Part shown: piece after piece, positions 1 to 9,287 of the stretch
How the letters are laid out: each line of letters starts with the position of its first letter
Numbering within the stretch: position 1 is the stretch's first letter
From: Amycolatopsis balhimycina FH 1894
Lineage (GTDB): Bacteria; Actinomycetota; Actinomycetes; Mycobacteriales; Pseudonocardiaceae
Assembly: GCF_000384295.1 (NCBI RefSeq)
Contig: NZ_KB913037.1
Location: 1,407,975 to 1,471,974 of the forward strand
Reading direction: 5' to 3'
Length of the DNA: 64,000 bases
The notes under the pieces: model-generated
Told to the model about the DNA's origin: nothing
Database searches by the model: none
The model's input: only the letters and a program-made list of their open reading frames with translations
Made by a program: the position numbers and the translations under genes

Positions 1-35
1 AGCGGTTCCGGAGGCCGATTCCGCGGACGAGCCGG

Positions 36-1181
36 TTGACGGCCGATGTCGTGCTCGCCGTCGTGGTGGCCGCGGCGGTGACCGTGGCGGTCGGCGTGGC
101 GCACGGTCCGGGCGCGCGCCCGCCGGATGCCCTGGCCTACTCGCTGGCCCTCGCCATCGGGGTGGTGATGCTCGGCAGGCGGCGCTGGCCGGTCGGCATC
201 CTCGTCGCCACCGTCATCCTGCTGTTCACCTACTACTTCCTCGGCTACCCCGGGATCCAGCCGGCGATCCCGCTCGCCGCCGCCGTCTACTCGACGGCCG
301 CGTCCGGGCGGCTCGCGTCGTCCTGGCTGATCGCGGGGTGGGCGCTCGTGTCGTCGGCGTTCATGTTCACCTTTCACCTGCGCGAGCCGTTCCTCCAGGT
401 CGTCAACGACACGGTCGACGAGACGGCGCTGCTGGTCGTGGTGATCCTCCTGGCCCAGGTCAGCCTGAACCGGCAGCAGCGGCTCGCCGAAGCGCAGGCA
501 CGGATCGCGAAGGCGGAGACCGACCGTGAACGCGAAACGGCCAGGCGGGTCAGCGACGAACGGCTGCACATCGCCCGGGACGTCCACGACATCGTCGCCC
601 ACACCATCTCGGCGATCGCCATCCAGGCGGGTTTCGTCCAGGAACGCCTCGGCGACGACGCCCCCGACGCCAAGCGCGCCGCCGGCGAGATCCGCGCGGC
701 CGCGCGCGAAGCCATGACCGAGCTGAAGGCGCTGCTGGGCCTCCTGCGCAACGACCACTCGTCGGACCCCGTGCCGGTGCCGGGCCTGGACCAGCTCGAC
801 CAGCTGATCTCCGTGACCCGGGCGGCCGGCCTGGAGGTCTCTGCTTCGCTGTCCCTCGGTCCCGAGCCGCTGTCCGCCGCGGTGGAACTGACCGTGTACC
901 GCATCGTGCAGGAAGCCCTGACCAACACGGTCCGGCACGCCCGCGCGGGCCGGGTGACGGTGTCGGCGCACCGCGGGCACGGAGTCGTGACCGTCGAAGT
1001 CGTCGACAACGGAAGGGGCGGCCGGCACGTCCAGCTCGACCGCTTCGGGCACGTCCGCAGCGGCCACGGCCTGATCGGCATGACCGAACGGGCGCACATG
1101 CTCGGCGGCACCCTCGCCGCCGGCCCCACGGCCGCCGGCGGCTTCCGCGTGTACGCCAGCCTGCCCCTGCCCGAGGATTGA
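36..1181 (+). CDS. NarL-type sensor histidine kinase (HisKA_3/HATPase)
   Basis: Membrane sensor kinase of a two-component system of the HPK7/NarL type, which would phosphorylate a LuxR-type response regulator. The first 150 residues are four to five hydrophobic segments. A coiled-coil stretch rich in Arg, Glu and Gln (about 143-175) follows. The dimerisation helix carries the phospho-accepting His near residue 183 (ERLHIARDVHDIVAHT). The ATPase domain shows an N box (ALTNTVRHA) and a glycine-rich box (VDNGRGG, GHGLIGMTER). The frame stays open to the left edge, so the TTG at 36 may be internal and the true start may lie outside. No response regulator follows, since the next gene is on the other strand; the partner is presumably upstream of the window. 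The ligand is unknown. Confidence 0.85.
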   Translation: MTADVVLAVVVAAAVTVAVGVAHGPGARPPDALAYSLALAIGVVMLGRRRWPVGILVATVILLFTYYFLGYPGIQPAIPLAAAVYSTAASGRLASSWLIAGWALVSSAFMFTFHLREPFLQVVNDTVDETALLVVVILLAQVSLNRQQRLAEAQARIAKAETDRERETARRVSDERLHIARDVHDIVAHTISAIAIQAGFVQERLGDDAPDAKRAAGEIRAAAREAMTELKALLGLLRNDHSSDPVPVPGLDQLDQLISVTRAAGLEVSASLSLGPEPLSAAVELTVYRIVQEALTNTVRHARAGRVTVSAHRGHGVVTVEVVDNGRGGRHVQLDRFGHVRSGHGLIGMTERAHMLGGTLAAGPTAAGGFRVYASLPLPED

Positions 1182-1340
1182 CCCCGGCGGCTTGACTACG
1201 CGAGACCGCCGTTGCTCCGGATTCGCGCAGTCCTGCGGCACACCGAGGCGTCCCAACGGCGTGCCGCGCCGGGGCCGGCGCCCTCGCCCAGTCAGAGCCA
1301 AGAGCGCCGACCCCGGCCGGGGCGGACCTGTGTCAGGCGG

Positions 1341-2810
1341 TTACCGCTGCAACGTCAGCACGCCCGGCCGCCAGGGCAGGTGGTTGTAGTCGGTGCCGTC
1401 GGAGCTGGGGCTCCTTCCCTGGTAAAGGAGCTGCAGATTGCAGGGGTCGACGGTCTTGGTCTGATCGGGGTTGGTGCGGACCAGGTCGCCGTGGCTGATG
1501 TCGTTGGTCCAGGTGGCGCCGCTGTTGGCCTTGCCCGCGAAGGGGTTGCTCTCGGTGGCCGCCTGCGGGGTCCAGGTGCCGCCCAGGCTGGTGGCGGTGA
1601 AGGAGCGGAAGTAACGCCCGTTCGCACCCATCGCCTCGACGAGCATGAGGTACTGGTTCTGGTCCTTGACCTTGTAGACCTCGACCGCTTCGAAGAGGTT
1701 GGCCGTCGTGTCGCTCATGATCGTCGTGTAGGACGAGCCGAAGCTGCCCGGGAAGTTCCCGATCGGCATGCTCGCCCGGTAGATCTTGCCGTTGTCGCCG
1801 GCGAAGAACAGGTACATGTTCGCGCCGTCACCGATGAGAGTCTGGTCGAGCGGAGCTCCACCGGGGATGGTGCCGGTGAACAGCTCCTGCGGTGCCGACC
1901 AGCCGTTGGCGTTGGCGGGGTCGCTCGACGTCCGGTAGCTGAAGGTCGTCGGGCCCCACTGGTAGGCGAGCACCCAGATGTTCTTCGGGGCGAAGTAGAG
2001 CAGCGTGGGGGCGACGGTGCCGATGTTCATCCCGTTCTGGCCGGCCGAGGCCATGTCGGACCAGTTCGTGAACGGGGTGAAGGCCATCGAGCCGTACGCC
2101 CCCGCCGAGTTGGTCGTCGACCCGTAGACGAGGTGCTTGCCGTTGTAGACGACGCTGCTGAAGTCCTTGAGCGCGAGCCAGTCCGGCTTCGGGTTCGCCA
2201 GCGAGCCCGTCGAGGACCAGTGGTACGTCGACGGAAGGGAACACGAGCTGGTGTCGCCCAGCCGGACCAGCTGCCACTGCTGGTTGGCCCCGTTCCAGTC
2301 GCCGTATTGGACGACGGCCGCTCCGTCCGCGGTCGACGCGCCCGTCACCTCCACGGCTTTGCCGCTGTTGCGGTTGATCAGCCTGAGGTAGCCGCCGTCG
2401 GAGTCGGTGAGGCTGAATTGCTGGTTGGTTCCGTTGAGATCCGTCCACTGCTGGACTTTCGCGCCGTCGGCGGTCGACCAGTTGCCGATGTCGAGGACCT
2501 TGCCGGAGTTCTTCGACTTCAGCCGGTAGTAGCCGTTGCCGGAGTCCACGAACTGCCACTGCTGGTTGGCTCCGTCGTGGCGCGACCACTGATTGATCGC
2601 CGCTCCGTCGGCGGTGGAAACACCGGAGACGTCCATCGCCTTGCCGCTGTTGCGGTTGACCAGCACGTACCAGGCACTCGTGTCGACGGTCGCCGCCGAC
2701 GCCGCACCGGTGTTCAGCACGACCGCCGCGGTCGCCGCGAGGACGATCGTGAGCAGGGTGATCAGTGTGCGCGTTAGCGCTAACATTCTTGTCGTGGAAT
2801 GCATTCGCAT
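1341..2810 (-). CDS. Secreted GH62 alpha-L-arabinofuranosidase with N-terminal CBM13 lectin domain
   Basis: Predicted extracellular enzyme (489 aa) that removes arabinofuranosyl side chains from arabinoxylan or arabinan. Residues 1-39 are a signal peptide with a likely cut after GAASA. Residues 45-183 form a ricin-type beta-trefoil (CBM13) with three NQQW/NQQF repeats. Residues 190-489 match the GH62 five-blade propeller, starting CSLPSTYHW and including [11 protein letters not shown], whose Asp is the likely catalytic base. The ATG at 2810 is chosen because GGAG lies six bases upstream; longer reading adds a non-signal N-terminus that runs through a palindrome. A perfect LacI-type operator overlaps codons 9-13. 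No LacI gene, transporter or other glycosidase lies beside it, so the gene looks like a single-gene member of a dispersed regulon. Confidence 0.9.
   Translation of the reverse strand: MRMHSTTRMLALTRTLITLLTIVLAATAAVVLNTGAASAATVDTSAWYVLVNRNSGKAMDVSGVSTADGAAINQWSRHDGANQQWQFVDSGNGYYRLKSKNSGKVLDIGNWSTADGAKVQQWTDLNGTNQQFSLTDSDGGYLRLINRNSGKAVEVTGASTADGAAVVQYGDWNGANQQWQLVRLGDTSSCSLPSTYHWSSTGSLANPKPDWLALKDFSSVVYNGKHLVYGSTTNSAGAYGSMAFTPFTNWSDMASAGQNGMNIGTVAPTLLYFAPKNIWVLAYQWGPTTFSYRTSSDPANANGWSAPQELFTGTIPGGAPLDQTLIGDGANMYLFFAGDNGKIYRASMPIGNFPGSFGSSYTTIMSDTTANLFEAVEVYKVKDQNQYLMLVEAMGANGRYFRSFTATSLGGTWTPQAATESNPFAGKANSGATWTNDISHGDLVRTNPDQTKTVDPCNLQLLYQGRSPSSDGTDYNHLPWRPGVLTLQR
2773..2784. promoter_or_regulatory. 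LacI-family operator-like palindrome inside the GH62 5' coding region
   Basis: GTTAGCGCTAAC is a perfect 12-bp palindrome with the central CG typical of LacI-family operators at actinomycete glycosidase genes. It lies 26-37 bases downstream of the GH62 start codon and encodes part of the signal peptide (Leu-Ala-Leu-Thr). A repressor there would act as a roadblock. No LacI-type gene is in the window. Confidence 0.6.
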
Positions 2811-2890
2811 CAATTTCTCCGGAATCTTCGATTCGGGCTGATCAACGCGGAGTTTCCCGCAAATGTAGTCAGCTCTTCCGCCAGAGTCAA

Positions 2891-2933
2891 CGGCAGTTCC
2901 CTTGTCGAATGGAATTCGACAAGGGAACTGCCG
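2891..2933. repeat. Perfect 20-bp palindrome (family E), possible terminator
   Basis: The arm CGGCAGTTCCCTTGTCGAAT is followed by a 3-base loop (GGA) and its exact reverse complement. It lies 43 bases past the stop of the WYL regulator gene and 80 bases before the GH62 start, both on the minus strand. It could end the regulator transcript. There is no T tract. Its shape matches the other palindromes here but its sequence is its own. Confidence 0.8.
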
Positions 2934-2976
2934 ACTTCGAAATAGCGAAATCGTCGACGCGCCGAAACTTTCGGTG

Positions 2977-3969
2977 TCAGCGCTTGCCGGTGGCGGACGC
3001 GCGCCCGGCCCGGGCCGCCAGGACGGCGAAGGCCGCCCGCAACTCCGGCGGGCCGGCCACTTCGATCTCCGCGTCGAAGCGCGCCAGGCCGGCGGCGAGC
3101 GCCGCCCACGACCAGGATCCGCCGACCAACCTCGTCCTCCCCGGTGCGACCTCCTCGACAACACCGTCGCCCGCGAACGGTGCCACTTCCGCGATCGGCA
3201 GGCCGAGGACCACCTCTCCCCGGCACGGCCAGACGTCGGCGGTGGTGGAGCCTTTGAACCGCGCGGCGAGGAACGCCCCGACGTCGCCGCCCGGCACCTC
3301 CCGCGGGGCGAACCGCGGCCCGTTCGGCGTGCGCAGCGTCATCCGGTCGGCACGGTAGGTCCGCCAGTCCTCCCGGCCGGCGTCCCAGCCGACCAGGTAC
3401 CACCGTCCGCTCCGGGCGACGAGGTGGTGCGGCTGCACCCGGCGCGGCGGACCCGGGTCCGCCGGCCGGGACGGTGACTCGTAGCCGAACCGGACCTCCT
3501 CGGCGGCCCGGATCGCCGAGCTCAGCGCGAGCAGGACGTCCGTGTCGACCTGGGTGGCGCGTCCGGCCGCGGTGATCTCGAGCAGGTCGACGCGCTGCCG
3601 CAGGCGCGCGGGCATCACCTGGCGCACCGTGGCCAGCGCCCGCGCGGCGGCTTCCTCGATGCCCGCGCCGGTGCCGACGGCGATCCGCAGCGCCACCGCG
3701 AGCGCGACCGCCTGTTCTTCGTCGAACAGCAACGGCGGCATCCGGCTGCCGGCCTCGAGCCGGTAGCCACCCTCCGGCCCCTTGACCGCCTGGACGGGAT
3801 AGCCGAGCTCGCGCAGCCGGTCGACGTCGCGGCGCACGGTCCGTTCGCTCACGCCCAGCCGGTCGGCCAGCAGCGAGCCCGACCAGTCCCGGCGGACCTG
3901 CAGCAGGGACAGCAGCGAGAGCAGGCGGCCCGAGGTCGCCGTCGAGGAAGCGGTCGGCATGAGTTTCAT
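2977..3969 (-). CDS. HTH/WYL-domain transcriptional regulator (YafY type)
   Basis: Cytoplasmic DNA-binding regulator of 330 aa. An N-terminal DeoR-like winged helix (about 12-60, [19 protein letters not shown]) is followed by a GYRLEAG hinge and a C-terminal WYL domain ([16 protein letters not shown]), a fold that in relatives senses nucleotides or other small ligands. A second ATG three codons in (MPTAS) is an equally possible start; neither has a clear ribosome site. It is divergent from a VOC-family gene 102 bases away. This YafY/VOC pairing is frequent in actinomycetes, and the regulator probably controls the divergent promoter. The signal is unknown. Confidence 0.85.
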   Translation of the reverse strand: MKLMPTASSTATSGRLLSLLSLLQVRRDWSGSLLADRLGVSERTVRRDVDRLRELGYPVQAVKGPEGGYRLEAGSRMPPLLFDEEQAVALAVALRIAVGTGAGIEEAAARALATVRQVMPARLRQRVDLLEITAAGRATQVDTDVLLALSSAIRAAEEVRFGYESPSRPADPGPPRRVQPHHLVARSGRWYLVGWDAGREDWRTYRADRMTLRTPNGPRFAPREVPGGDVGAFLAARFKGSTTADVWPCRGEVVLGLPIAEVAPFAGDGVVEEVAPGRTRLVGGSWSWAALAAGLARFDAEIEVAGPPELRAAFAVLAARAGRASATGKR

Positions 3970-4071
3970 GCTGCCACGAGAAGCGGACGTTCCCTGACCG
4001 CTACCGCTGACATCGTGGCTCTCGTCGCCGGAAACCTCCGGCCGCTACCCCTCGCGAAGGACCGGAACACC

Positions 4072-4539
4072 ATGTCGCTCAACGCTGTCGCCCACCTGAA
4101 CTTCACCGGACAGGCCCGCGCGGCCCTGGAGTTCTACCAGTCGGTCTTCGGCGGCCAGGCCACCATCGTCACCTACGGCGACTTCGGCCTGCCCGCCGAA
4201 CTGCCCGACGCGGGCAAGGTGGTGTTCGGCCAGGTCACCGCGGACAACGGCTTCAGCGTCATGGCCTACGACGTCCCCGGCACCGACGGACCGGCCACCC
4301 CGGCCACGCCCACCACCCGCCGCGAGAACGGCACCACGATCACGAAGGAGCCGTTCTTCCTCTCCGTCCGCGGCGCGACCGTCGACGAGGTTTCCCCGGT
4401 GTGGAAGGGCCTCGCCGAAGGCGCCACCGTCATCGAAGAGTTCGGCCCGGCTCCCTGGGCGCCCGCGTTCGGGATGCTGGCCGACCGCTTCGGCGTCACC
4501 TGGATCATCGACGTCGCGGCCGGATACGCCCAGGGCTGA
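4072..4539 (+). CDS. VOC/PhnB-like family protein
   Basis: A 155-aa cytoplasmic protein of the vicinal oxygen chelate superfamily, PhnB-like branch. Visible signatures are the opening NAVAHLNFTGQARAALEFYQ, the paired beta-alpha-beta-beta-beta modules, the FGQVTADNGFSVMAYDVPG stretch, and the closing FGVTWIIDV. The ATG at 4072 follows a GGACCGGA-rich stretch and starts exactly at the fold; an upstream in-frame GTG at 4015 adds residues with no homology. Members often lack the full metal site and have no assigned reaction, so no substrate is claimed. It is divergent from the WYL regulator, its likely controller. Confidence 0.85.
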   Translation: MSLNAVAHLNFTGQARAALEFYQSVFGGQATIVTYGDFGLPAELPDAGKVVFGQVTADNGFSVMAYDVPGTDGPATPATPTTRRENGTTITKEPFFLSVRGATVDEVSPVWKGLAEGATVIEEFGPAPWAPAFGMLADRFGVTWIIDVAAGYAQG

Positions 4540-4581
4540 GCATCGTCCACCGGGCCCTCGACCACGGCGTCGGCGCCGGCG

Positions 4582-5535
4582 TCACGAAGTGGCGGGCAAC
4601 AGCCGGAACGTCTTGCGGTACTCGCTCGGGCTGACCTTCACCGTCTGCGCGAACTGGACGCGGAAGTTGCTGGGTGACGGGAAGCCGACCTGGCCCGCGA
4701 TGCGGTCGATCGTGTGGTCGGTGAGCTCCAGCAGCTCCTGGGCGTGCCGGATGCGCACCCCGGTCAGCCACTGGATCGGGCTCTGCCCGGTCTCGGCGTG
4801 GAAGTGCCGGGTCAGCGTGCGGGCGCTCATCCCCGCCGCGTCGGCGATGTCGGCGAGCGTGAGCGGGCGGTGGGCGTTCTCCTCGATCCACGCGAGCGCC
4901 TTTTCCAGGGTCGCGGTCTGGTACGTCGGGCGGTTGCGGAGGATGTACCGGCCCTGCCCGCCGGTGCGTTGCAGGGGCGCGACGGCGAGCCGCGCGGCGT
5001 CGGCGGCGACCGCGACACCGTAGTCGCGCTCGACGAGGTGCAGGCACATGTCCAGCCCCGCCGACGCGCCCGCGGACGTCAGGATCTGCCCGTTGTCGAC
5101 GTAGAGCGCGTCCGGGTCGACGCGGACGGCCGGGTACCGGCGGGCCAGTTCGTCGGTGGCGAGCCAGTGGGTGGTCGCCCGCTGCCCGTCGAGCAGGCCG
5201 GCCTCGGCGAGGGTGAAGGCGCCGACGCAGATCGAAGCGACCCGCGATCCGCGGGCCACCGACGCGCGCAGGAATTCGGCCACGCCGTCCGGTAGCGGCC
5301 GGCCCGGATCGTTCCGGCCGGGAACGACGACGAGGTCGGCGCGCTCCACGTCGTCGAGCCGCGCCTCGACGTTGAGCCGCACCGGTCCGGCGCCGACGAC
5401 CGGGTCCGGACCGGCGACGACGATCCGGTAGCCGCCGCGGCCGTCCGGCAGCCTGGCGCGCCCGAGCGTCTCGATCGGCGTGGCCAGATCGAAGGCGATC
5501 ACATCGTCGAGCGCGAGCACCGCAACCGTGTACAT
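4582..5535 (-). CDS. GlxA-family AraC-type transcriptional regulator
   Basis: A 317-aa regulator. The N-terminal half is a DJ-1/PfpI (class I glutamine amidotransferase-like) domain; the VASICVGAFTLAEAGLLDGQ region carries the nucleophile-elbow Cys. The C-terminal 100 residues form an AraC double helix-turn-helix (LADIADAAGMSARTLTRHF, then IAGQVGFPSPSNFRVQF). ATG 5535 begins MYTVAVLALDDV, the usual N-terminus of the family. A longer reading to 5661 would translate the adjacent palindrome and is rejected. It is on the same strand as the malic enzyme gene but separated from it by a palindrome, so probably a separate transcript. Effector and targets are not visible. Confidence 0.85.
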   Translation of the reverse strand: MYTVAVLALDDVIAFDLATPIETLGRARLPDGRGGYRIVVAGPDPVVGAGPVRLNVEARLDDVERADLVVVPGRNDPGRPLPDGVAEFLRASVARGSRVASICVGAFTLAEAGLLDGQRATTHWLATDELARRYPAVRVDPDALYVDNGQILTSAGASAGLDMCLHLVERDYGVAVAADAARLAVAPLQRTGGQGRYILRNRPTYQTATLEKALAWIEENAHRPLTLADIADAAGMSARTLTRHFHAETGQSPIQWLTGVRIRHAQELLELTDHTIDRIAGQVGFPSPSNFRVQFAQTVKVSPSEYRKTFRLLPATS

Positions 5536-5608
5536 GCAGCAAAAATACCCCGCCGGCCCCGGTGGCCAAATCCAGGCGCCCCACCGCGTGATCGCCACCA
5601 CCCAGGCG

Positions 5609-5667
5609 AAAGCCGTGAATGGCACATTGAGGGACTTGAAGTCCCTCAATGTGCCATTCACGGCTTT
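5609..5667. repeat. Perfect 27-bp palindrome, family A (copy 1), likely terminator
   Basis: Arms of 27 bp are perfectly complementary around a 5-base loop (TTGAA); the core is GTGAATGGCACATTGAGG. It lies 22 bases past the stop of the malic enzyme gene. A second copy with the same core is at 35621-35679. It can form a very strong hairpin in RNA, and the repeated sequence shows it is a dispersed element, not a gene-specific terminator. Confidence 0.9.
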
Positions 5668-5688
5668 CAGACGCGGCAGGGCCGTGGT

Positions 5689-7317
5689 TCAGCGGTACTC
5701 GGGTGCCCAGCGCGTCCGCCGGACCGCGTCCGCCACCTCGTCTTCGCTCAGCTCCGGGGCGACGCCGTCCTTGACTGCCTGGACCGCGACCGCCGTCGCG
5801 ATGCGCGTCGCGATCTCCGGGACGTCCTCCCACGCCGGCAGCAGCGGCTCGTCCGGGTCGGCGAGCGCCGGCGACGCTTCGCCCAATGTCCTGGCCGCCA
5901 CCCGCATCATCTCGTCGGTGACCCGGGTCGCCCGGGCGGCCGTCACCGCCAGCCCCATCGCCGGGAAGATGTAGACGTTGTTGCACTGGGCGACCCGGCG
6001 CGTCTTCCCGCCGCGTTCGACCGGCGCGAACGGAGAGCCGGTCGCGACGAGTGCCCGCCCGCCGGTCCACTCGTCCAGCTCCCGCGGATGCGCTTCGGCC
6101 CGGCTGGTCGGGTTCGACAGCGGGAAGATGATCGGCCGGTCGGTCTTGCCCGCCATCTCCCGGACGATCTCCTCGGTGAACGCGCCGGCCGCCGTGGACA
6201 GGCCGAGCACCACCCCGGCGTCGACGTGGTGGACCACGTCGGCCAGCCCCGTGCCGTCCCAGTCTTCGACGCGCTTCGCCGGCTGCGCGAACCGGCGCTG
6301 CCCGTCCGAAAGCCCCGTCCGGTCGTCGGTGAGCAGCCCGTCGATGTCCACCACCCAGATCCGCTCCGCGGCTTCGGCGTCGGACAGGCCCTGCGCCACC
6401 ATCTCCTGGCGGATCATCTCCAGCACGCCGATCCCCGCCGACCCCGCGCCCAGCATGACGACCTGCTGCTCGGCCAGCGGACGCCCGGCGACCCGCGCCG
6501 CGCCCTGCAACGCGCCGAGCGTGACCGCCGCGGTGCCCTGGATGTCGTCGTTGAACGTGAGCATCCGGTCGCGGTAGCGCTCGAGGATCGGCAAGGCGTG
6601 CGGTGTCGCGAAGTCTTCCCACTGCAGAAGAACTTCCGGCAGTTCCTCGCGCACCGCCGTCACGAACTCGTCCACGAAGGCGTAGTACTCGTCGTCGCCG
6701 ATCCGGCGGTGGCGCCAGCCGAGGTAGTTCGGATCCTCCAGCCGCTCGACGTTGTCCGTGCCGACGTCCAGCACGACCGGCAACGTCCGCGCGGGGTCGA
6801 TGCCGCCGATGAGCGTGTACAGCGACAGCTTGCCGATCGGGATCCCCATGCCCCCGATCCCCTGGTCTCCCAGACCGAGGATGCGCTGCCCGTCGGTCAC
6901 GACGATGACGTCCACGTCCCGGTCCGGGCGGTTCCGGAGCACCTCGCGCAGCCGGCCGCGATCGGGGTAGGCGACGAACAGGCCGCGCGGGCGCCGGTAG
7001 ATGTCGCTGAACCGCTCGCACGCCTCCCCCACCGTGGGTGTGTAGACGATCGGCAGCATCTCCTCGATGTGCCCCGCGAGGAGCCGGTAGAACAACGTCT
7101 CGTTGCGGTCCTGCAGCGCCCGCAGGTAGATGTGCCTGTCCAGGTCGTCACGACGACGGGAGAACTCCTGGTAGGTGTGCGCCACCTGGTCGTCCAGCGT
7201 CTTCACCGCATACGGCAGCAGGCCGAGCAGCCCCAGCTCGGCGCGTTCCTCCCGGGTGTACGCGGTCCCTTTCGTCGTGAGCGCGTCGAACAAGCTGTTG
7301 TGTCCTTTGTGTACCAT
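5689..7317 (-). CDS. Malic enzyme (malate dehydrogenase, oxaloacetate-decarboxylating)
   Basis: Cytoplasmic enzyme (542 aa) converting malate to pyruvate and CO2 with reduction of NAD(P). The length and the motifs YTPTVGEACERF, GIGGMGIPIGKLSLYT and the catalytic loop EDFATPHALPILERYRD match the long MaeA/eukaryote-like class, not the short two-domain bacterial form. The Rossmann domain is at VVMLGAGSAGIGVLEMI. Metal-ligating acidic residues are in TFNDDIQGTAAVT, and IIFPLSNPTSRAEA is the conserved C-terminal signature. The start ATG overlaps the stop of the upstream exporter gene as TGATG, so translation is coupled. A longer reading to 8313 is only a shadow of the exporter gene. NAD rather than NADP is likely but not proven. 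Confidence 0.93.
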   Translation of the reverse strand: MVHKGHNSLFDALTTKGTAYTREERAELGLLGLLPYAVKTLDDQVAHTYQEFSRRRDDLDRHIYLRALQDRNETLFYRLLAGHIEEMLPIVYTPTVGEACERFSDIYRRPRGLFVAYPDRGRLREVLRNRPDRDVDVIVVTDGQRILGLGDQGIGGMGIPIGKLSLYTLIGGIDPARTLPVVLDVGTDNVERLEDPNYLGWRHRRIGDDEYYAFVDEFVTAVREELPEVLLQWEDFATPHALPILERYRDRMLTFNDDIQGTAAVTLGALQGAARVAGRPLAEQQVVMLGAGSAGIGVLEMIRQEMVAQGLSDAEAAERIWVVDIDGLLTDDRTGLSDGQRRFAQPAKRVEDWDGTGLADVVHHVDAGVVLGLSTAAGAFTEEIVREMAGKTDRPIIFPLSNPTSRAEAHPRELDEWTGGRALVATGSPFAPVERGGKTRRVAQCNNVYIFPAMGLAVTAARATRVTDEMMRVAARTLGEASPALADPDEPLLPAWEDVPEIATRIATAVAVQAVKDGVAPELSEDEVADAVRRTRWAPEYR

Positions 7318-8291
7318 CAGCGTCTCCGCGGGCCGGTTTCGTCGTCCGGGCACGACACTGCCACATCGGACGGGCCGGTGCCGATCACCGGCGGCGCCGA
7401 GGGTTCCCGGGCTCCGGTCCGCTCGGCACCGACGCCCGCCGCCACGACGAACGCGATCCCGGCCACCGCACCCGCGTCCGGAACCTGGTGCAGCACAACC
7501 AGTCCGATCGCGAGCGCGAGGGCCGGCTCGAGGCTCATGAGCGTCCCGAACGCGGCCGTGGTGAGGCGCCGCAACGCGAGCATCTCCAGGCTGAACGGCA
7601 CCACCGGAAGCAGGACGGCGAGCCCGAGCCCGGCCAGCAGAAGCTGCCACGTCAGGTGCACGAACACCGCGGGCCCCGACACCAGCGTGGCCACGATCCC
7701 GGCCACCGGCATCGACACGGCCAGTCCGCGCACGCCGGAAACCTCGTCGCCGACCCACTGCGTCAGCAGGATGTAGCAGGCCCAGCACACCGCCGCCGCC
7801 AGCGCGAAACCCACGCCCGGCAGGTCCGCGCCGCCGTGCCACGGCTGGGTCAGCAGGACCACGCCGGCCGCCGCGAGGACCGGCCACAGCTTCCGGCCCC
7901 CGTGGCCGCGGACGACCGCCACGGTCAGCGGCCCGAGGAACTCGAGCGCGCTCGCGGTGCCCAGGGGCAGCCGGGCGACCGCTTGCATGAACAGCATGGT
8001 CATCCCGGCCGTGACCACGCCCAGCGCCACGCAGGCGACCAGGGTCTTCCGCCCGAACGAGGACAGCCGCGGTCTCACCGCGACGGCGAGCAGCACCCCG
8101 GCCCAGGCGAGCCGCAGCCACGCGGCGCCTTCGGGGCCGACGCGGTCGAACAGGCCGACGGACACGGCGAGACCGAGCTGGACGCACAGCATGGCCGCGA
8201 CCGCGAGGGCCGCGCCGGAGCGGGGTGAGGGTGGCACGGCTCCAGGAAATACCGCGGACACCGTTCGCGTCCACTTGCCGATAGTGGACAT
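7317..8291 (-). CDS. EamA/RhtA-family inner membrane exporter
   Basis: Drug/metabolite transporter superfamily protein (324 aa) with about ten hydrophobic helices in two EamA halves. Segments such as [20 protein letters not shown] and [20 protein letters not shown] are typical of RhtA, the threonine/homoserine exporter group; the exported molecule here is not known. It is first of a two-gene operon with the malic enzyme (TGATG overlap) and divergent from a LysR gene, with only 14 bases between start codons. One or both starts may therefore lie further in; GTG at codon 11 is possible. The last 30 residues are polar and probably cytoplasmic. Confidence 0.87.
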   Translation of the reverse strand: MSTIGKWTRTVSAVFPGAVPPSPRSGAALAVAAMLCVQLGLAVSVGLFDRVGPEGAAWLRLAWAGVLLAVAVRPRLSSFGRKTLVACVALGVVTAGMTMLFMQAVARLPLGTASALEFLGPLTVAVVRGHGGRKLWPVLAAAGVVLLTQPWHGGADLPGVGFALAAAVCWACYILLTQWVGDEVSGVRGLAVSMPVAGIVATLVSGPAVFVHLTWQLLLAGLGLAVLLPVVPFSLEMLALRRLTTAAFGTLMSLEPALALAIGLVVLHQVPDAGAVAGIAFVVAAGVGAERTGAREPSAPPVIGTGPSDVAVSCPDDETGPRRR

Positions 8292-8305
8292 ACCGTTCAG
8301 GAATC

Positions 8306-9208
8306 ATGAACAATCAGCGGGTGGACACGCGCAGGCTGCGGTATCTCCTCGAACTGTCGCGGCACGGGTCGATGCGGGCGGTGGCGGATGTGCTCGGCAC
8401 CACGACGTCGACGGTCTCCCAGCAGATCGCCGCGCTGGCGCGGGAGGCCGGGGCGCCGCTGCTCGAACCCGACGGCCGCCGCGTGCGGCTGACCCCGGCC
8501 GGGCAGCGGCTGGCCGACCACGCCGTGACGATCCTGGCCGCCGTCGAGGCCGCCCGGGCCGACCTCGACCCGCACGCCGCACCGGCGGGGACCGTCCGCG
8601 TCGGCGGGTTCGCCACGGCGGTCCGGCGCTCGGTGCTGCCCGCCATGGCCGACCTCGCCGGGAACCACCCTCGTGTGCGGGTCGTCGTCAGCGAGTACGA
8701 GCCCGCCGAAGCGCTGGCCGCCCTGCTCGCGGACGACCTCGACGTGGCGCTCGTGTACGACTACGACCTCGCGCCCGCCACCACGGACCCCGCGCTCGCC
8801 GTCAGTCCACTGTGGACGACACGGTGGAGCCTCGCCGTCCCCGCGGCCGGCGCGCACCGGGTGCGCGGCGAAGGAACCCTCGCCGTCTTCGACGCCTTCC
8901 GCGACCACGACTGGATCGGCAACTCCCGCAACACCGCCGACGAGGACGTGGTCCGCACGCTCGCGTCCATGGCGGGGTTCACGCCCCGGTTCACCCACCG
9001 CGCGGACAGCCTCGACCTGGTCGAGGACCTCATCACCGCCCGCGGCCGCAGTGTCGGCCTGCTCCCGCGGGGGCGCGCCACCCCGCCGGGCGTCGCCCTG
9101 CTGCCGCTGCCCGATCCGGCCATCCGGCAGCGAGCTTTCGCGTGCACCCGCCGGGGCCGCGCCGCGTGGCCTCCGCTGGCCCTGGTGCTGGACCTGCTGG
9201 CACGCTGA
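8306..9208 (+). CDS. LysR-family transcriptional regulator
   Basis: Regulator of 300 aa: an N-terminal winged helix-turn-helix (LRYLLELSRHGSMRAVADVL, then TTSTVSQQIAALAREAGAPL) and a periplasmic-binding-fold effector domain from about residue 90 (GTVRVGGFATAVRRSVLPAM). GTG at 8321 (VDTRRLRYL) is a plausible alternative start and would relieve the crowding with the divergent exporter gene. LysR proteins usually control their divergent neighbour, so the exporter/malic enzyme operon is the likely target. The shared control region would have to lie inside the two 5' coding ends as annotated. Confidence 0.87.
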   Translation: MNNQRVDTRRLRYLLELSRHGSMRAVADVLGTTTSTVSQQIAALAREAGAPLLEPDGRRVRLTPAGQRLADHAVTILAAVEAARADLDPHAAPAGTVRVGGFATAVRRSVLPAMADLAGNHPRVRVVVSEYEPAEALAALLADDLDVALVYDYDLAPATTDPALAVSPLWTTRWSLAVPAAGAHRVRGEGTLAVFDAFRDHDWIGNSRNTADEDVVRTLASMAGFTPRFTHRADSLDLVEDLITARGRSVGLLPRGRATPPGVALLPLPDPAIRQRAFACTRRGRAAWPPLALVLDLLAR

Positions 9209-9287
9209 CGGCAAGCGGCCGCCACCCTGTGCGCTCCGCGGCCCATCGAGACAAGCGCCGCAGTCCACACCTTGGACGGCCGACGGC

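Noticed and set aside
1212..2777. Long plus-strand frame opposite the GH62 gene
   Set aside because: It is the reverse-strand shadow of a strongly supported GH62/CBM13 protein; the composition is Val/Arg/Gly-rich with no domain and no ribosome site.
5536..5661. N-terminal extension of the GlxA regulator at 4582
   Set aside because: The added residues are translated from the family A palindrome; the family start is at ATG 5535.
6088..7776. Plus-strand frame opposite malic enzyme and exporter
   Set aside because: Shadow of two well-supported minus-strand genes.
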